DNA from: an uncultured Pirellulaceae bacterium
GTDB lineage: Bacteria; Planctomycetota; Planctomycetia; Pirellulales; Pirellulaceae
Length of the DNA: 64,000 nt
Direction of reading: 5' to 3'
NCBI GenBank assembly: GCA_937928555.1
Contig: CALFWR010000060.1
Location: 1-64,000, forward strand
Each line of letters starts with the position of its first letter. The stretch's first letter is position 1. This document shows, one piece after another, positions 8,359 through 16,789 of this stretch. The position numbers were made by a program, and so were the translations under genes. The notes beneath the pieces are model-generated. The model had not been told where the DNA came from. It was given only the letters and a program-made list of their open reading frames with translations, and made no database searches.

Positions 8359-10632
8359 TCAGGGCAAGACAAATTTTTCTTCATCTTTACGATCCCGATT
8401 AAGAAAATCTACCATCTCAATCCAACCCAACATCACCTTGCCAACTTTACCCAGAGAATCCGGCGAGCATTTATCAGGTGTATCGGCGGTTGTATGCCAA
8501 TAAGATCGCGCATCGCGGTTGGGGTAATTTGGATCAATAAGTAGACAGACAGGAATCGAAGCGACCGAGGAAAGTGGAAGATGGTCATCCTCAATTTCGG
8601 AAGCCCGTACATTGGAAAACTCCTTTACTCCAAGTTCATATGCTTGATCCCATAGCCCTCTCATAATTGAACGGCCATGCTTGCGGCTTTTCTCTTCCAT
8701 GACGATTGACAAATCCTTGTCTCCGATCATGTCCACAACAATCGCAGCTTTATAGTTGAACCCACGCGTTTTACTGTCTTTGTAATTCCTAGCAAAGCGA
8801 ATGGACCCTGAAAGCAATCTATCTCTGCTCGTGAACACGAACTCTTCGGCGTCGAAAAAAACAAAGTCGATTCCAAGCTGAACATCACTCTTGGCCAGAA
8901 CATTCGCCAATTCGCAAAGTAACGCAACGCCGGAAGCACCATCGTTAGCGCCGATGAATTCTCCAGTTGGATTTGTCGAATCGTTCGAGGGAAATGGTAA
9001 AGTGTCGTAGTGGCAAGCTAACAGAACTCGATCTTTGCATTCAGGGTTCAACCTGCCTGTCAGATTGGCGCACTCAGCGTCGTGACCCGAGTTTGACTTC
9101 ACCTTAAACTTTTGAGCGTCAAATTTCAGCTCGGAATTCAAAAAATGCGAACGGATGTACTGCTGAAGCTTTCTTGAACCGTCAGATCCTGCCGGCCTTG
9201 GGCCGATGTCACACACCTCTTTCAGGTAACCAAAAGAACGTTTCTGATTGAAGCAATGCGGGAGTCTCAGTTTTTTTTCTTCAAGCTCAAAATTGACGCT
9301 CTTCGTCTCTACAAAATGACGAGCATCAGCATCGTCAATCACAATATGCAATGGCGACGCAGGAAACTCGCAAAATGTCGCATCTGCATTCCACCACCTT
9401 CCGTTTACGTAGATCTGATTCCACGCATGCCACCCCAAAGAATCCTCACGTTCACCAGCAAGCCCACCCACGGTCCTGCAGGGATAGCCTAATGCTCTTG
9501 CCAAAGTGTTGAACAACGCAGCATGAGTGGTGCAATCACCTTTTCTGTCTCGTATCGCAGTAAGAACATCTGCCTTGACACCCTCATCGTCGATATAGTC
9601 GGAAACAAATCTAACGAGGCTCCCAACCTGCTTCAGCCCTTTGTTTCTCTTTGAGAATTTTTCAGCTATTTGCACAACTTTATCGGATGTCTTCGGGAAT
9701 TCTTTCGTACCAAGAAGGTACTTCTCATTTGGCGCTGCATGCTTTTCAGGATCATACGGATATAACACCAGTCGATAGTCCTCACCATCCTTGATGATTC
9801 GTTGTCCCGAGGGGTCATCCCGCAACCCAATCGCAAATTCATTGCCGATCCGAGCCGTTATCGCTCGACAATCTTCAACTTCAAGGAGATTTACTTCCGA
9901 GTTGACTTTGACTGATTCGATTTTCCAGATCAAATCAGAGTCTGGTTTTGATTCTGTTTTCTTGGCAGATGCAAACCCCATAATTCCATTCGCTGATGCG
10001 ACACTTCCATTGGAGTCATACACCCAAACCCCAATGTCCTCGCCTTCAGTGTCCTTTACGCTTACGGTGTACTGTGGCCGTTTCTCAATTCTTTTAACCT
10101 CCGTCAACTCCCATCTTTCTTTGGACACGGAAAACGTTTCGATGTCAAACGTTGCAATTTGCGCCACGTCCCCAACACTCGGATTTGTCATCAGGAACTG
10201 GTGTCCTGAGAGGTGTTGCTCCAAGGTGTATTCGAGAGTCTGTTTCTCCTTTTTTCCATTGCCGAGGACGACAAGATATTGGTTGCCTTCAGTCAATTCA
10301 AAACGTATCTCGTTAACTTCGTCATCTGTCCTCTCGATCATGACGCCAGATAGTAGCCGATGGGGTTGTGTGCTGGAAAAGTTTAATTCTGTAGTTGTCG
10401 TCAAGCTCATCTTTAGGCCAAAGGACTCAACCACAGCTGAAAAGCTATCCCGAGATACGACACAGTCATTTTCTTTCTGATTCTCAAATGTCGATTCAAA
10501 GCTTCCAATCGCTTGCGACCCAACGCTAACGGTTAAATGTGTGTCTGCGGGCAAATCCAGAACTTGGCCTTGCGCCACAAAAGCATTCAAAGCGACGACC
10601 AGATTGACCACCAGAAAAAGCGGCGTGTCCAT
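8359..10632 (-). CDS. Secreted transglutaminase-like / M28 peptidase fusion protein
   Basis: A 757-aa protein with an N-terminal signal peptide (residues 1-22). Residues ~25-310 are not recognised. Residues ~320-420 form a transglutaminase-like domain with the triad C367 (GDCTTHA), H402 (WHAWNQ) and D417 (NADATF). Residues ~465-745 form an M28-type zinc domain, close in style to glutaminyl cyclases, with H541 (CHYDT), D564 (GANDGASG), E596/E597 (FFDAEE), D634 and H713 (YWHTTADTPD). Both active sites look complete. The gene is visibly AT-richer than its neighbours and sits between MITE copies B and C; the start codon is 20 bp from copy C. The substrate is unknown; processing of peptides or protein cross-links outside the cytoplasm is inferred. 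Confidence 0.85.
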   Translation of the reverse strand: MDTPLFLVVNLVVALNAFVAQGQVLDLPADTHLTVSVGSQAIGSFESTFENQKENDCVVSRDSFSAVVESFGLKMSLTTTTELNFSSTQPHRLLSGVMIERTDDEVNEIRFELTEGNQYLVVLGNGKKEKQTLEYTLEQHLSGHQFLMTNPSVGDVAQIATFDIETFSVSKERWELTEVKRIEKRPQYTVSVKDTEGEDIGVWVYDSNGSVASANGIMGFASAKKTESKPDSDLIWKIESVKVNSEVNLLEVEDCRAITARIGNEFAIGLRDDPSGQRIIKDGEDYRLVLYPYDPEKHAAPNEKYLLGTKEFPKTSDKVVQIAEKFSKRNKGLKQVGSLVRFVSDYIDDEGVKADVLTAIRDRKGDCTTHAALFNTLARALGYPCRTVGGLAGEREDSLGWHAWNQIYVNGRWWNADATFCEFPASPLHIVIDDADARHFVETKSVNFELEEKKLRLPHCFNQKRSFGYLKEVCDIGPRPAGSDGSRKLQQYIRSHFLNSELKFDAQKFKVKSNSGHDAECANLTGRLNPECKDRVLLACHYDTLPFPSNDSTNPTGEFIGANDGASGVALLCELANVLAKSDVQLGIDFVFFDAEEFVFTSRDRLLSGSIRFARNYKDSKTRGFNYKAAIVVDMIGDKDLSIVMEEKSRKHGRSIMRGLWDQAYELGVKEFSNVRASEIEDDHLPLSSVASIPVCLLIDPNYPNRDARSYWHTTADTPDKCSPDSLGKVGKVMLGWIEMVDFLNRDRKDEEKFVLP

Positions 10633-10651
10633 TGCGTGTCTCCCAAGTTAG

Positions 10652-10838
10652 TCCGGATTATTCACGAGGCGTGGGCGTTAGAATCAGTTGAGACAGTGAT
10701 CGGTTTCTCTAATGCGATGAAACGATCGCTGTGGCTTTCACCTACCGAATGATTCACATTTCTTGTTGAAATTCAGCTTTTCCCTTGCTCCGGTTGGCCT
10801 GACGTAGAATCAACGCCCGTCGTCGTGAATAATCCGCG
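10652..10838 (+). mobile_element. 187-bp MITE-like element, copy C
   Basis: TCCGGATTATTCACGAGGCG ... GTGAATAATCCGCG, same orientation as A and B. Flanking 5-mers GTTAG (10647-10651) and GTAAG (10839-10843) differ at one base. It lies 20 bp upstream of the minus-strand transglutaminase/M28 gene, so it must contain or displace that gene's promoter. The remaining spacer (10839-11089) has no recognised feature. Confidence 0.88.
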
Positions 10839-11089
10839 GTAAGATCTCAATAAATCGCCAAGCCGCCGGCCATCGAATGAGCTCTCCCCGAAGCAGGATC
10901 GCCTCCGGGTCCCGCTCTCGACAGAGATTCTGTTGGCACATTTTCACAATTAAATTTTAACGCAAACAGGCGATCAACTCCAAGCCTTTCGAATTGTTTT
11001 AGGTCTTCAGTTCTTCCATTTTCCGGCAACAATGTGCGGCTTACCCGACCCGGGCAATTGATTGCCGCTGGAAGCCACGACCGCGAACC

Positions 11090-12280
11090 ATGAACATCGA
11101 CCGATCCGCTACCTCGTTCCCGATCAAGAACAATTTCAACTTTCTTGCGCACTGTAGCATCTCGCACCTGTATTCGCCTGCCGCTGCCGCGTCCAACCAT
11201 GTCCTTGAACGTCAGGTCCAGGCGGGGCGACAGTCGATCTTTGAATTTGCCGGCGACGCCAATATTGGACTCAAGTTCAAAAAGGGCTTCGGCGCGATGA
11301 TGAAGACCTCCGCCGACAACATCACGATGACCACCAACACCTCGGAAGCCATCAGCATGATCGCCAACGGCTACCCCTGGCAGCCCGGTGACCAAATCCT
11401 CAGTTACACGCACGAGTACCCCGCCAACCACTACCCGTGGGTTGTGCAAACGCAGCGACACGATGTGGAACTGGTGCTGCTGTCCGATGCGGCCTTCCCA
11501 CAAACCGACCACGCCAAAGCCGCCGAAGTCCCCGAATCGTTCGCCCGCGGCTGGTGCTTTGACCAGCTCATCTCCAAAGTCACCGACCGCACCCGCGTGA
11601 TCGCGATCAGCCACGTGCAGTTCACCAGCGGATTCGCGGCGGACATGGAAAAGCTTGGCCAGTTCTGCACCGACAAAGGCATCGACCTGGTTGTCGACGC
11701 GGCGCAGAGCCTCGGTTGCTTGCCGGTTTATCCCGAAACGTGGAACGCTGCTGCGGTTGCGTCTGCCGGTTGGAAGTGGATGCTGGGACCGATCGGCACC
11801 GGTGTGATGTACACCCGGCCTGACTTTCGCGACAAGATCGCCATCACCATGTCCGGTGCCGACCACATGAAACAGGACACCAACTACCTGGACCACAGTT
11901 GGGCTCCGCACACGACCGGCCAAAAGTTCGAATACTCGACCGTCTCCTACGCGGTGCTTGCCGGCCTGGCCACGAGCGTGACAGAGCTATTTGGCCAGAC
12001 CACGATGGAAGCCGTCCGCGATCACAATTTTGCCTTGCAAGACCTGCTGGTCGAACACCTCGACGCCACCAGGTACCAGCCCGTCCTGCACGTGCCCAAG
12101 CATCGATCCGGGATCCTCGCCCTGATTCCGCTGACTCAATCTGACAAACAGGTTTGTGCGGCGCTTGAAAAAGAGAACATCATCGTCACGCCTCGCGACG
12201 GCTACGTCCGCGTCGCGCCGCACTTGTGCAGCACCGAAGACGAAGTCATGCAAGCCGTCGAGGCGTTGAATCGTGTTTGA
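11090..12280 (+). CDS. Aminotransferase class V family PLP enzyme
   Basis: A 396-aa fold-type I PLP enzyme of the cysteine desulfurase / isopenicillin N epimerase-like branch. Seen: TTNTSEAI (phosphate-binding turn), VDAAQSLG (Asp contacting the PLP pyridine nitrogen), and SAGWKWMLGPIG with the Schiff-base lysine. There is no obvious cysteine loop of a true IscS/SufS, so it should not be called a desulfurase without further evidence. The ATG at 11090 gives an N-terminus (NNFNFLAHCSISHLYSPA) that fits the family start. Substrate unknown. Confidence 0.85.
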   Translation: MNIDRSATSFPIKNNFNFLAHCSISHLYSPAAAASNHVLERQVQAGRQSIFEFAGDANIGLKFKKGFGAMMKTSADNITMTTNTSEAISMIANGYPWQPGDQILSYTHEYPANHYPWVVQTQRHDVELVLLSDAAFPQTDHAKAAEVPESFARGWCFDQLISKVTDRTRVIAISHVQFTSGFAADMEKLGQFCTDKGIDLVVDAAQSLGCLPVYPETWNAAAVASAGWKWMLGPIGTGVMYTRPDFRDKIAITMSGADHMKQDTNYLDHSWAPHTTGQKFEYSTVSYAVLAGLATSVTELFGQTTMEAVRDHNFALQDLLVEHLDATRYQPVLHVPKHRSGILALIPLTQSDKQVCAALEKENIIVTPRDGYVRVAPHLCSTEDEVMQAVEALNRV

Positions 12281-12378
12281 CAGTCCCACCGATCCTGCAA
12301 CAGAAATTTCGAGACGTTTTCTGGACGATAGATTCAACTTGCGAGTCTCCTGCTCAAGGAAAAGCTCATGGAAAACCA

Positions 12379-12981
12379 ATGTCGAAGATAAAGCTATGGC
12401 TGTTGCTGATCCCCGCAATCGCGATCGCATTGATTGGCTGGTTTGTCTTTTCGAAGCTCTCGCACCACAGTGCGCGACTCGGGATGACGCAGCCCGCTTT
12501 GGACGTGACCAATGGCACGCTGGGAGACCAGACAATGCGCAAGGCAGCTGGCGAATCTGTTGCGAAACTGAGCGCGTTTCGGCACTCGCCGATCGCCTTT
12601 CGAATCATGCCAGGCCGTGGCCGATACATCGTGAATGTTTATTGGGTCGGACATGAGAAACAGGCGGACGGCATTGAGATTACTTACTCGGACGACAAGA
12701 AGCTCCTGGTCGCTTTTTCAAAAGACACCGGCATGAAATTCAACGACCCCTATTTCTATTGGGCCGCAGCTTTCAGCGAAGACTTCCCTGAAGGCTTCAA
12801 CGAAAACACGCCGCAGCTTGTCTCCACTGTCACGCTGACCCAAGCCAAAGAGCCTTGCTCAAACACCGTATCGATCACGGCCGGCGGACAAAACAGCGAC
12901 ATCTGGACCAAGGCCATCGGGGCCAACGTCAATGACGACTTTTTCCTCTGGGGTTTCGAGAAGCCGCCGGAGCAGAAATAA
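12379..12981 (+). CDS. Membrane-anchored protein of unknown function
   Basis: About 200 aa. The N-terminus (MSKIKLWLLLIPAIAIALIG) is one hydrophobic segment suited to a signal anchor, followed by a soluble domain outside the cytoplasm. I recognise no domain. The ATG at 12379 was preferred over an upstream GTG in the same frame, which overlaps the aminotransferase gene and has no signal-like sequence. It lies 98 bp after the aminotransferase and 19 bp before the EEP-family gene on the same strand, so the three may be co-transcribed. Confidence 0.65.
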   Translation: MSKIKLWLLLIPAIAIALIGWFVFSKLSHHSARLGMTQPALDVTNGTLGDQTMRKAAGESVAKLSAFRHSPIAFRIMPGRGRYIVNVYWVGHEKQADGIEITYSDDKKLLVAFSKDTGMKFNDPYFYWAAAFSEDFPEGFNENTPQLVSTVTLTQAKEPCSNTVSITAGGQNSDIWTKAIGANVNDDFFLWGFEKPPEQK

Positions 12982-13000
12982 CAAACGCGGCGCAGTGACG

Positions 13001-13984
13001 ATGCCGGGAAGGGCTCAGTTCGTGAAAAAAGTCAAACGCTGGATCAAGTGGCTTGTTCTGCTGACCCTTTTGTTGCTGCTTACACCCTTCCTTGTCAGCC
13101 GCTGGCAAGCTTCCGGCAACAGGATCCGATTGCTCAATGACGAACCCGCCACCCCAATCGCAAACGCCAATTCCTTTCGCATCGCGTGCTACAACATCGC
13201 GCATGGTCGCGGTCTTGCTGACACCAACTGGAGTGGCGGCGATCCGCAAACTCGCATCGCAAGACTCGACGAAATCGCGGCGTTGCTCAGTGAGATCGAT
13301 GCGGACATCGTGGTACTGAACGAAGTCGACTTTGATGCGTCGTGGAGCAACAACGTCAATCAGGCCCAGTACCTTGCAGACAAATGCGGCTACCCTCACC
13401 GCGTCGAACAGCGCAATTTGGACTTTCGCGTTTTGTATCGAACATGGCGTTTCGGCAACGCGGTGCTGTCAAAGCTTCCGCTTTCCAACGCGGCCCTGAT
13501 CGACCTTCCCTCGTACAGCCCATGGGAAACAGCCGTCGCGGGAAAGAAACGTGCCTTTGGCGTTGACGCACAAATCAGCGAAGGACGGTCCGTCCACGTC
13601 ATTGCGGCTCATCTTTCGCATCGCAGCGAAGACCTTCGCGAACGCTCAGCGGATTCGATCATCCAACACGTTCGCAACCAGCGACTTCCCTGCCTCATCG
13701 CCGGCGACATGAACTCATCGCCTGTTAACTTTCCCCGCCCCAACGTGACGCCGGACGCGCGAAACGCGATGGAGACATTTGCGAAATCCCAACTGTTTCA
13801 CCGCAGCCAGATCACGCCGCCGACGGCCCGTTCGCATTTCACTTTCCGTTCCGACAATCCTGACATCGTCATCGACTGGTTCCTGGTCACAGAGGAACTG
13901 TACTTCAAATCCTACGACGTCATCGATTCGCAGCTTTCCGACCACCGTCCGATTGTGGCCGACATCGCCGGCGGAAACGACTGA
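13001..13984 (+). CDS. Endonuclease/exonuclease/phosphatase family protein, membrane anchored
   Basis: A 327-aa member of the EEP fold (DNase I / sphingomyelinase / inositol phosphatase superfamily). A single N-terminal transmembrane helix (residues ~15-33, WLVLLTLLLLLTPFLVS) precedes the catalytic domain with YNIAHGRG, LNEVD (metal-binding Glu), GDMNSSP and the terminal SDHRPI catalytic His. The substrate may be a nucleic acid or a phosphodiester/lipid; the sequence does not decide. The start was placed at ATG 13001, just before the membrane segment. The 302-bp spacer that follows (13985-14286) shows nothing certain. Confidence 0.85.
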   Translation: MPGRAQFVKKVKRWIKWLVLLTLLLLLTPFLVSRWQASGNRIRLLNDEPATPIANANSFRIACYNIAHGRGLADTNWSGGDPQTRIARLDEIAALLSEIDADIVVLNEVDFDASWSNNVNQAQYLADKCGYPHRVEQRNLDFRVLYRTWRFGNAVLSKLPLSNAALIDLPSYSPWETAVAGKKRAFGVDAQISEGRSVHVIAAHLSHRSEDLRERSADSIIQHVRNQRLPCLIAGDMNSSPVNFPRPNVTPDARNAMETFAKSQLFHRSQITPPTARSHFTFRSDNPDIVIDWFLVTEELYFKSYDVIDSQLSDHRPIVADIAGGND

Positions 13985-14286
13985 ATCACCGCAGCGCTGA
14001 CCATGCCGGCACTTCCGTGACAGGATCCCGACGGCTTGAGCCTACAATCGACGATCCCGCGATTTGCAGCCTCTGAGTGGATTCGCCGGGGCGAGTTACC
14101 CCGTCGATCTCGCTACGACCCACATTTTCGCGATTGCCAGAGCCCAAGCTCGACAAGGTGTTGAAAAATACGGGACTTTCGTGCAAAATGGGCGATTCTC
14201 AAGGGCGGTGAGGATGCGATATATCGCCCATTGGCTGAGCTTTCGTTTGGCCAACCCAATTGTTTACTCTGCGCGGAGATTCCTTC

Positions 14287-15618
14287 ATGGCTCAAATGCC
14301 CGAAGTACAACCACAACTTAAAGACGTTTTGCTGTCCAACAGCTCATTCGGTCCTAACGAAATCAAGTTCGTCGCCGAGCGCATTTGCAACGACTTTTCA
14401 CAATTCCCGCAACTCAAGGAAGTCACCCGGGAACTTGAGTCGCAGCCCGCACGCACTCCCGCCAGTTCGGTTCGTTTGGGCGTTTGCCAGTTCATGCTGG
14501 GCCGCTACTCGGATGCCATCCGGACTCTCGAGAACGCAGACGGCGGTGCCCTTGCACAGTTCTACCAAGGCAAGTCTCATTTTGGTTTGGGTGCCTACGA
14601 TCGTGCGACCCAGTGTTACGAAGCCGCCAAAGCCGCAGGCTACGATGGCGACATTTGCCAACTGGCGGTCGCTGAATGCAATCGACACAAGCGAGACACC
14701 GCTGGCGCGATGGCGATTCTCGACAATATGTTTGGCCCGATCGAACAAACGGCCGAGTACCTTTATCAGCGTGGCGCGACGATCGCTGCCAACACCGACA
14801 ATCCCGACGAAGTCTGCAAACTTTACGAGCGGGCCGTCGAACTGGACGAACAACACGCGGGTGCACTTTTTGGGCTGGCTCTCGAAAATGACCGCCGCGG
14901 TAACGACGAAAAAGCCATCGAGCTTTACCAGCGTGCTGCCGCAGTATTCCCGACCAACGTCGGCGCGCTGCTGAACCTTGGTTTGCTCTATGAAGACCAC
15001 GAGCAGTATGAGCGAGCCGCTCGCTGTTACGACCGGATTCTCGAATCGTATCCAGCTCACGATCGTGCGAGCCTTTATCGCCGTGACGCCATCGCTTCGA
15101 TGGACGAAAAGTACGATCACGAACGGGAGATGATGAAGCAACAGATCGCAGGCGTGATGAGCATTCCGATCGCCCAGTTTGAGCTTTCGGTTCGTAGCCG
15201 CAATTGCCTGCAAAAGATGGGCATCCTGATGCTTGGCGACCTGACCAAGGTTTCCGAATCGGAACTGCTCAACAGCAAGAACTTCGGCGAAACGTCGCTG
15301 GTTGAAATTCGCGAGATGATGGCCAACAAAGGCCTTTCGATCGGTCAGTTTTCCAACGCGACCGAAGTTGAAGACGAGCCGATGGATGTCAGCCATCTTT
15401 CGCCCGATGAGCAGGCGCTTCTCGACCGCCCGATCTCGGACCTGAACCTGTCGGTTCGCGCTCGCAAGTGCATGACGCGATTGGGCCTGGCAACGATCGG
15501 CGAACTGATTCGCAAGTCACCCGACGACCTGCTGGAGTGCAAGAACTTCGGCGTCACAAGCCTGACCGAAGTCCGCGAAAAGCTGACTCAGGTCAGCCTG
15601 AAACTTCGCGGCGAATAG
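14287..15618 (+). CDS. TPR protein with two C-terminal RNA polymerase alpha-CTD-like domains
   Basis: A 443-aa protein. Residues ~60-285 contain TPR-type helices (for example AIRTLENADGGALAQFYQGK, LYERAVELDEQHAGALFGLA, AIELYQRAAAVFPTNVGALL). Two helix-hairpin-helix alpha-CTD modules follow at ~295-357 (LSVRSRNCLQKMGI ... NFGETSLVEI) and ~382-443 (LSVRARKCMTRLGL ... NFGVTSLTEV). The Arg matching E. coli alpha R265, which contacts UP-element DNA, is present in both; the adjacent Asn is kept in the first (NCL) and is Lys in the second (KCM). No alpha N-terminal domain is present. A role in transcription or DNA binding is inferred. The ATG at 14287 has GGAG about 10 nt upstream. Confidence 0.9.
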   Translation: MAQMPEVQPQLKDVLLSNSSFGPNEIKFVAERICNDFSQFPQLKEVTRELESQPARTPASSVRLGVCQFMLGRYSDAIRTLENADGGALAQFYQGKSHFGLGAYDRATQCYEAAKAAGYDGDICQLAVAECNRHKRDTAGAMAILDNMFGPIEQTAEYLYQRGATIAANTDNPDEVCKLYERAVELDEQHAGALFGLALENDRRGNDEKAIELYQRAAAVFPTNVGALLNLGLLYEDHEQYERAARCYDRILESYPAHDRASLYRRDAIASMDEKYDHEREMMKQQIAGVMSIPIAQFELSVRSRNCLQKMGILMLGDLTKVSESELLNSKNFGETSLVEIREMMANKGLSIGQFSNATEVEDEPMDVSHLSPDEQALLDRPISDLNLSVRARKCMTRLGLATIGELIRKSPDDLLECKNFGVTSLTEVREKLTQVSLKLRGE

Positions 15619-15634
15619 TGAATAGTAGAAGGCA

Positions 15635-15830
15635 CTCCGAGCCTGTGATTTTTTCGATCACCCTCCCATCTCGATCACCCTCCCATCTCGACCACCCTCC
15701 CATCTCGACCACCCTCCCATCTGGGAGGGTCGGCGGTTCACCGCCGGGGAGGGTTGCCCGCGACTGACATTGCCAAAGGAAGAGCACCGGCAAAGGAAGA
15801 GCTTGCGGTGAACAAAATCACAGCCTCTCC
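15635..15830. repeat. Interspersed hairpin repeat (family R2), copy 2, with a 17-bp tandem array
   Basis: Outer blocks GCCTGTGATTTT (left) and AAAATCACAGCC (right) are inverted relative to each other. Inside are four tandem copies of a 17-bp unit CGAYCACCCTCCCATCT (15655-15722), then the complementary GGGAGGGT and the palindrome CGGCGGTTCACCGCCG. Copy 1 at 191-290 has only one unit, so the array has expanded here. There are no unique spacers, so it is not a CRISPR. Confidence 0.8.
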
Positions 15831-15863
15831 GTGTGCCGTCCTCGCGCGATAAATCGAACCACA

Positions 15864-15890
15864 AGCCGCATGTTCTGCATGCGGCTTTTT
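15864..15890 (+). terminator. Rho-independent terminator-like hairpin
   Basis: Perfect 9-bp stem AGCCGCATG/CATGCGGCT with a 5-nt loop TTCTG, followed by TTTTT. It lies downstream of the TPR/alpha-CTD gene and the R2 repeat. A plus-strand terminator is the simplest reading, although it is about 245 bp beyond the stop codon. Confidence 0.6.
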
Positions 15891-15988
15891 CAATTGTGTC
15901 GACCGTTCGGGGCTTCTTAATTGCCGCAACAATCGTCCACTACAACGTGCCGCCCTCTGGGGCAAAAATTTGGCAACGGTTCAACGGT

Positions 15989-16672
15989 TCAACCTTCCGA
16001 CATCACCGCGATCGCCAGCGGACACTTCTCCAGGTCCACCTTCATCCCTTTGCGATACTTCCGCAACAACTCCTGCGATTCCCTGGCCAACATCCGGCGA
16101 ACTTCGCGACGCTTGCCCTTTACTCGCGGAATCCTCATATGATCGTAGGCCGTCGTCTGGTGACGCATCCAGGCAATCACGGCAGACGCCGCGCGGCTTT
16201 CGATCGATATACGCTGAGTCCTAGCAACCGTTCCGCTGCCTACCGGCGTCGCATGTTTACTAACCGCTTCCGCCAAACGCGCCGCAAGCGACGAATACTG
16301 TTGGTCAAAGTTCAAAAATTGAACAATCGAATCTGTAAAATCTTCAACATACTGCGTCTGCTTCTTCTCACGCGACCTTGCAGCGGATGCCTGCTTTTTC
16401 CGGTAAGCCTCCGTGCTGCGTTCGGCCTCGAATTCGGCCTTCACTGCCGCAATGCGATCTTTCGGTGCCCAGACCCCTCGCGAGAAAGTGCGACGGCCTT
16501 TTTTCTCTTTGACCGTCCAGCTTGGCCCACGAGTCTTCACCCGCCGCGTCACTCCGGCGTCCCCCGGCGGCAGCAGCTCCCAACCCTTGGGGACTTTGAG
16601 AATTTGTCCGTCGTCGGTTTGTACCGTGCGCGGTTCTGGCCCGGGCGATACCGTTAGTGAGTCGTTTGGCAT
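15989..16672 (-). CDS. DUF2293-type protein
   Basis: A 227-aa basic, mostly helical soluble protein. The C-terminal part (residues ~150-200: RISIESRAASAVIAWMRHQT followed by TAYDHM) matches the DUF2293 pattern, a helical domain with an R-A-xx-A-xx-A-xx-RH-xT-xY signature. The N-terminal ~80 residues (PKGWELLPPGDAGVTRRVK) resemble the companion region seen in the family. Molecular function is unknown. The start at ATG 16672 is the last good methionine before the conserved region. It is divergent from the M1 peptidase gene, with 117 bp between the starts. Confidence 0.75.
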   Translation of the reverse strand: MPNDSLTVSPGPEPRTVQTDDGQILKVPKGWELLPPGDAGVTRRVKTRGPSWTVKEKKGRRTFSRGVWAPKDRIAAVKAEFEAERSTEAYRKKQASAARSREKKQTQYVEDFTDSIVQFLNFDQQYSSLAARLAEAVSKHATPVGSGTVARTQRISIESRAASAVIAWMRHQTTAYDHMRIPRVKGKRREVRRMLARESQELLRKYRKGMKVDLEKCPLAIAVMSEG

Positions 16673-16789
16673 AATGGGCAGGAAAATCAATGGTGCAGGT
16701 CGTTTCGGCGAATTATCGACAAAACATCCTCTGTGCGACAGCAAAGCCACCAATTTTTCGCGGCGGCAATTTTCGGATAAGCTAACCGC

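Noticed and set aside
10847-11923. 358-codon frame antisense to the aminotransferase
   Set aside because: Mirror frame of the aminotransferase, rich in G/V/H, with no domain.
14398-15396. 332-codon frame antisense to the TPR/alpha-CTD gene
   Set aside because: Composition is that of a mirrored coding frame and the sense product is convincing.
15655-15722. Possible CRISPR array
   Set aside because: 17-bp units are directly adjacent without spacers; it is a minisatellite inside a dispersed repeat.
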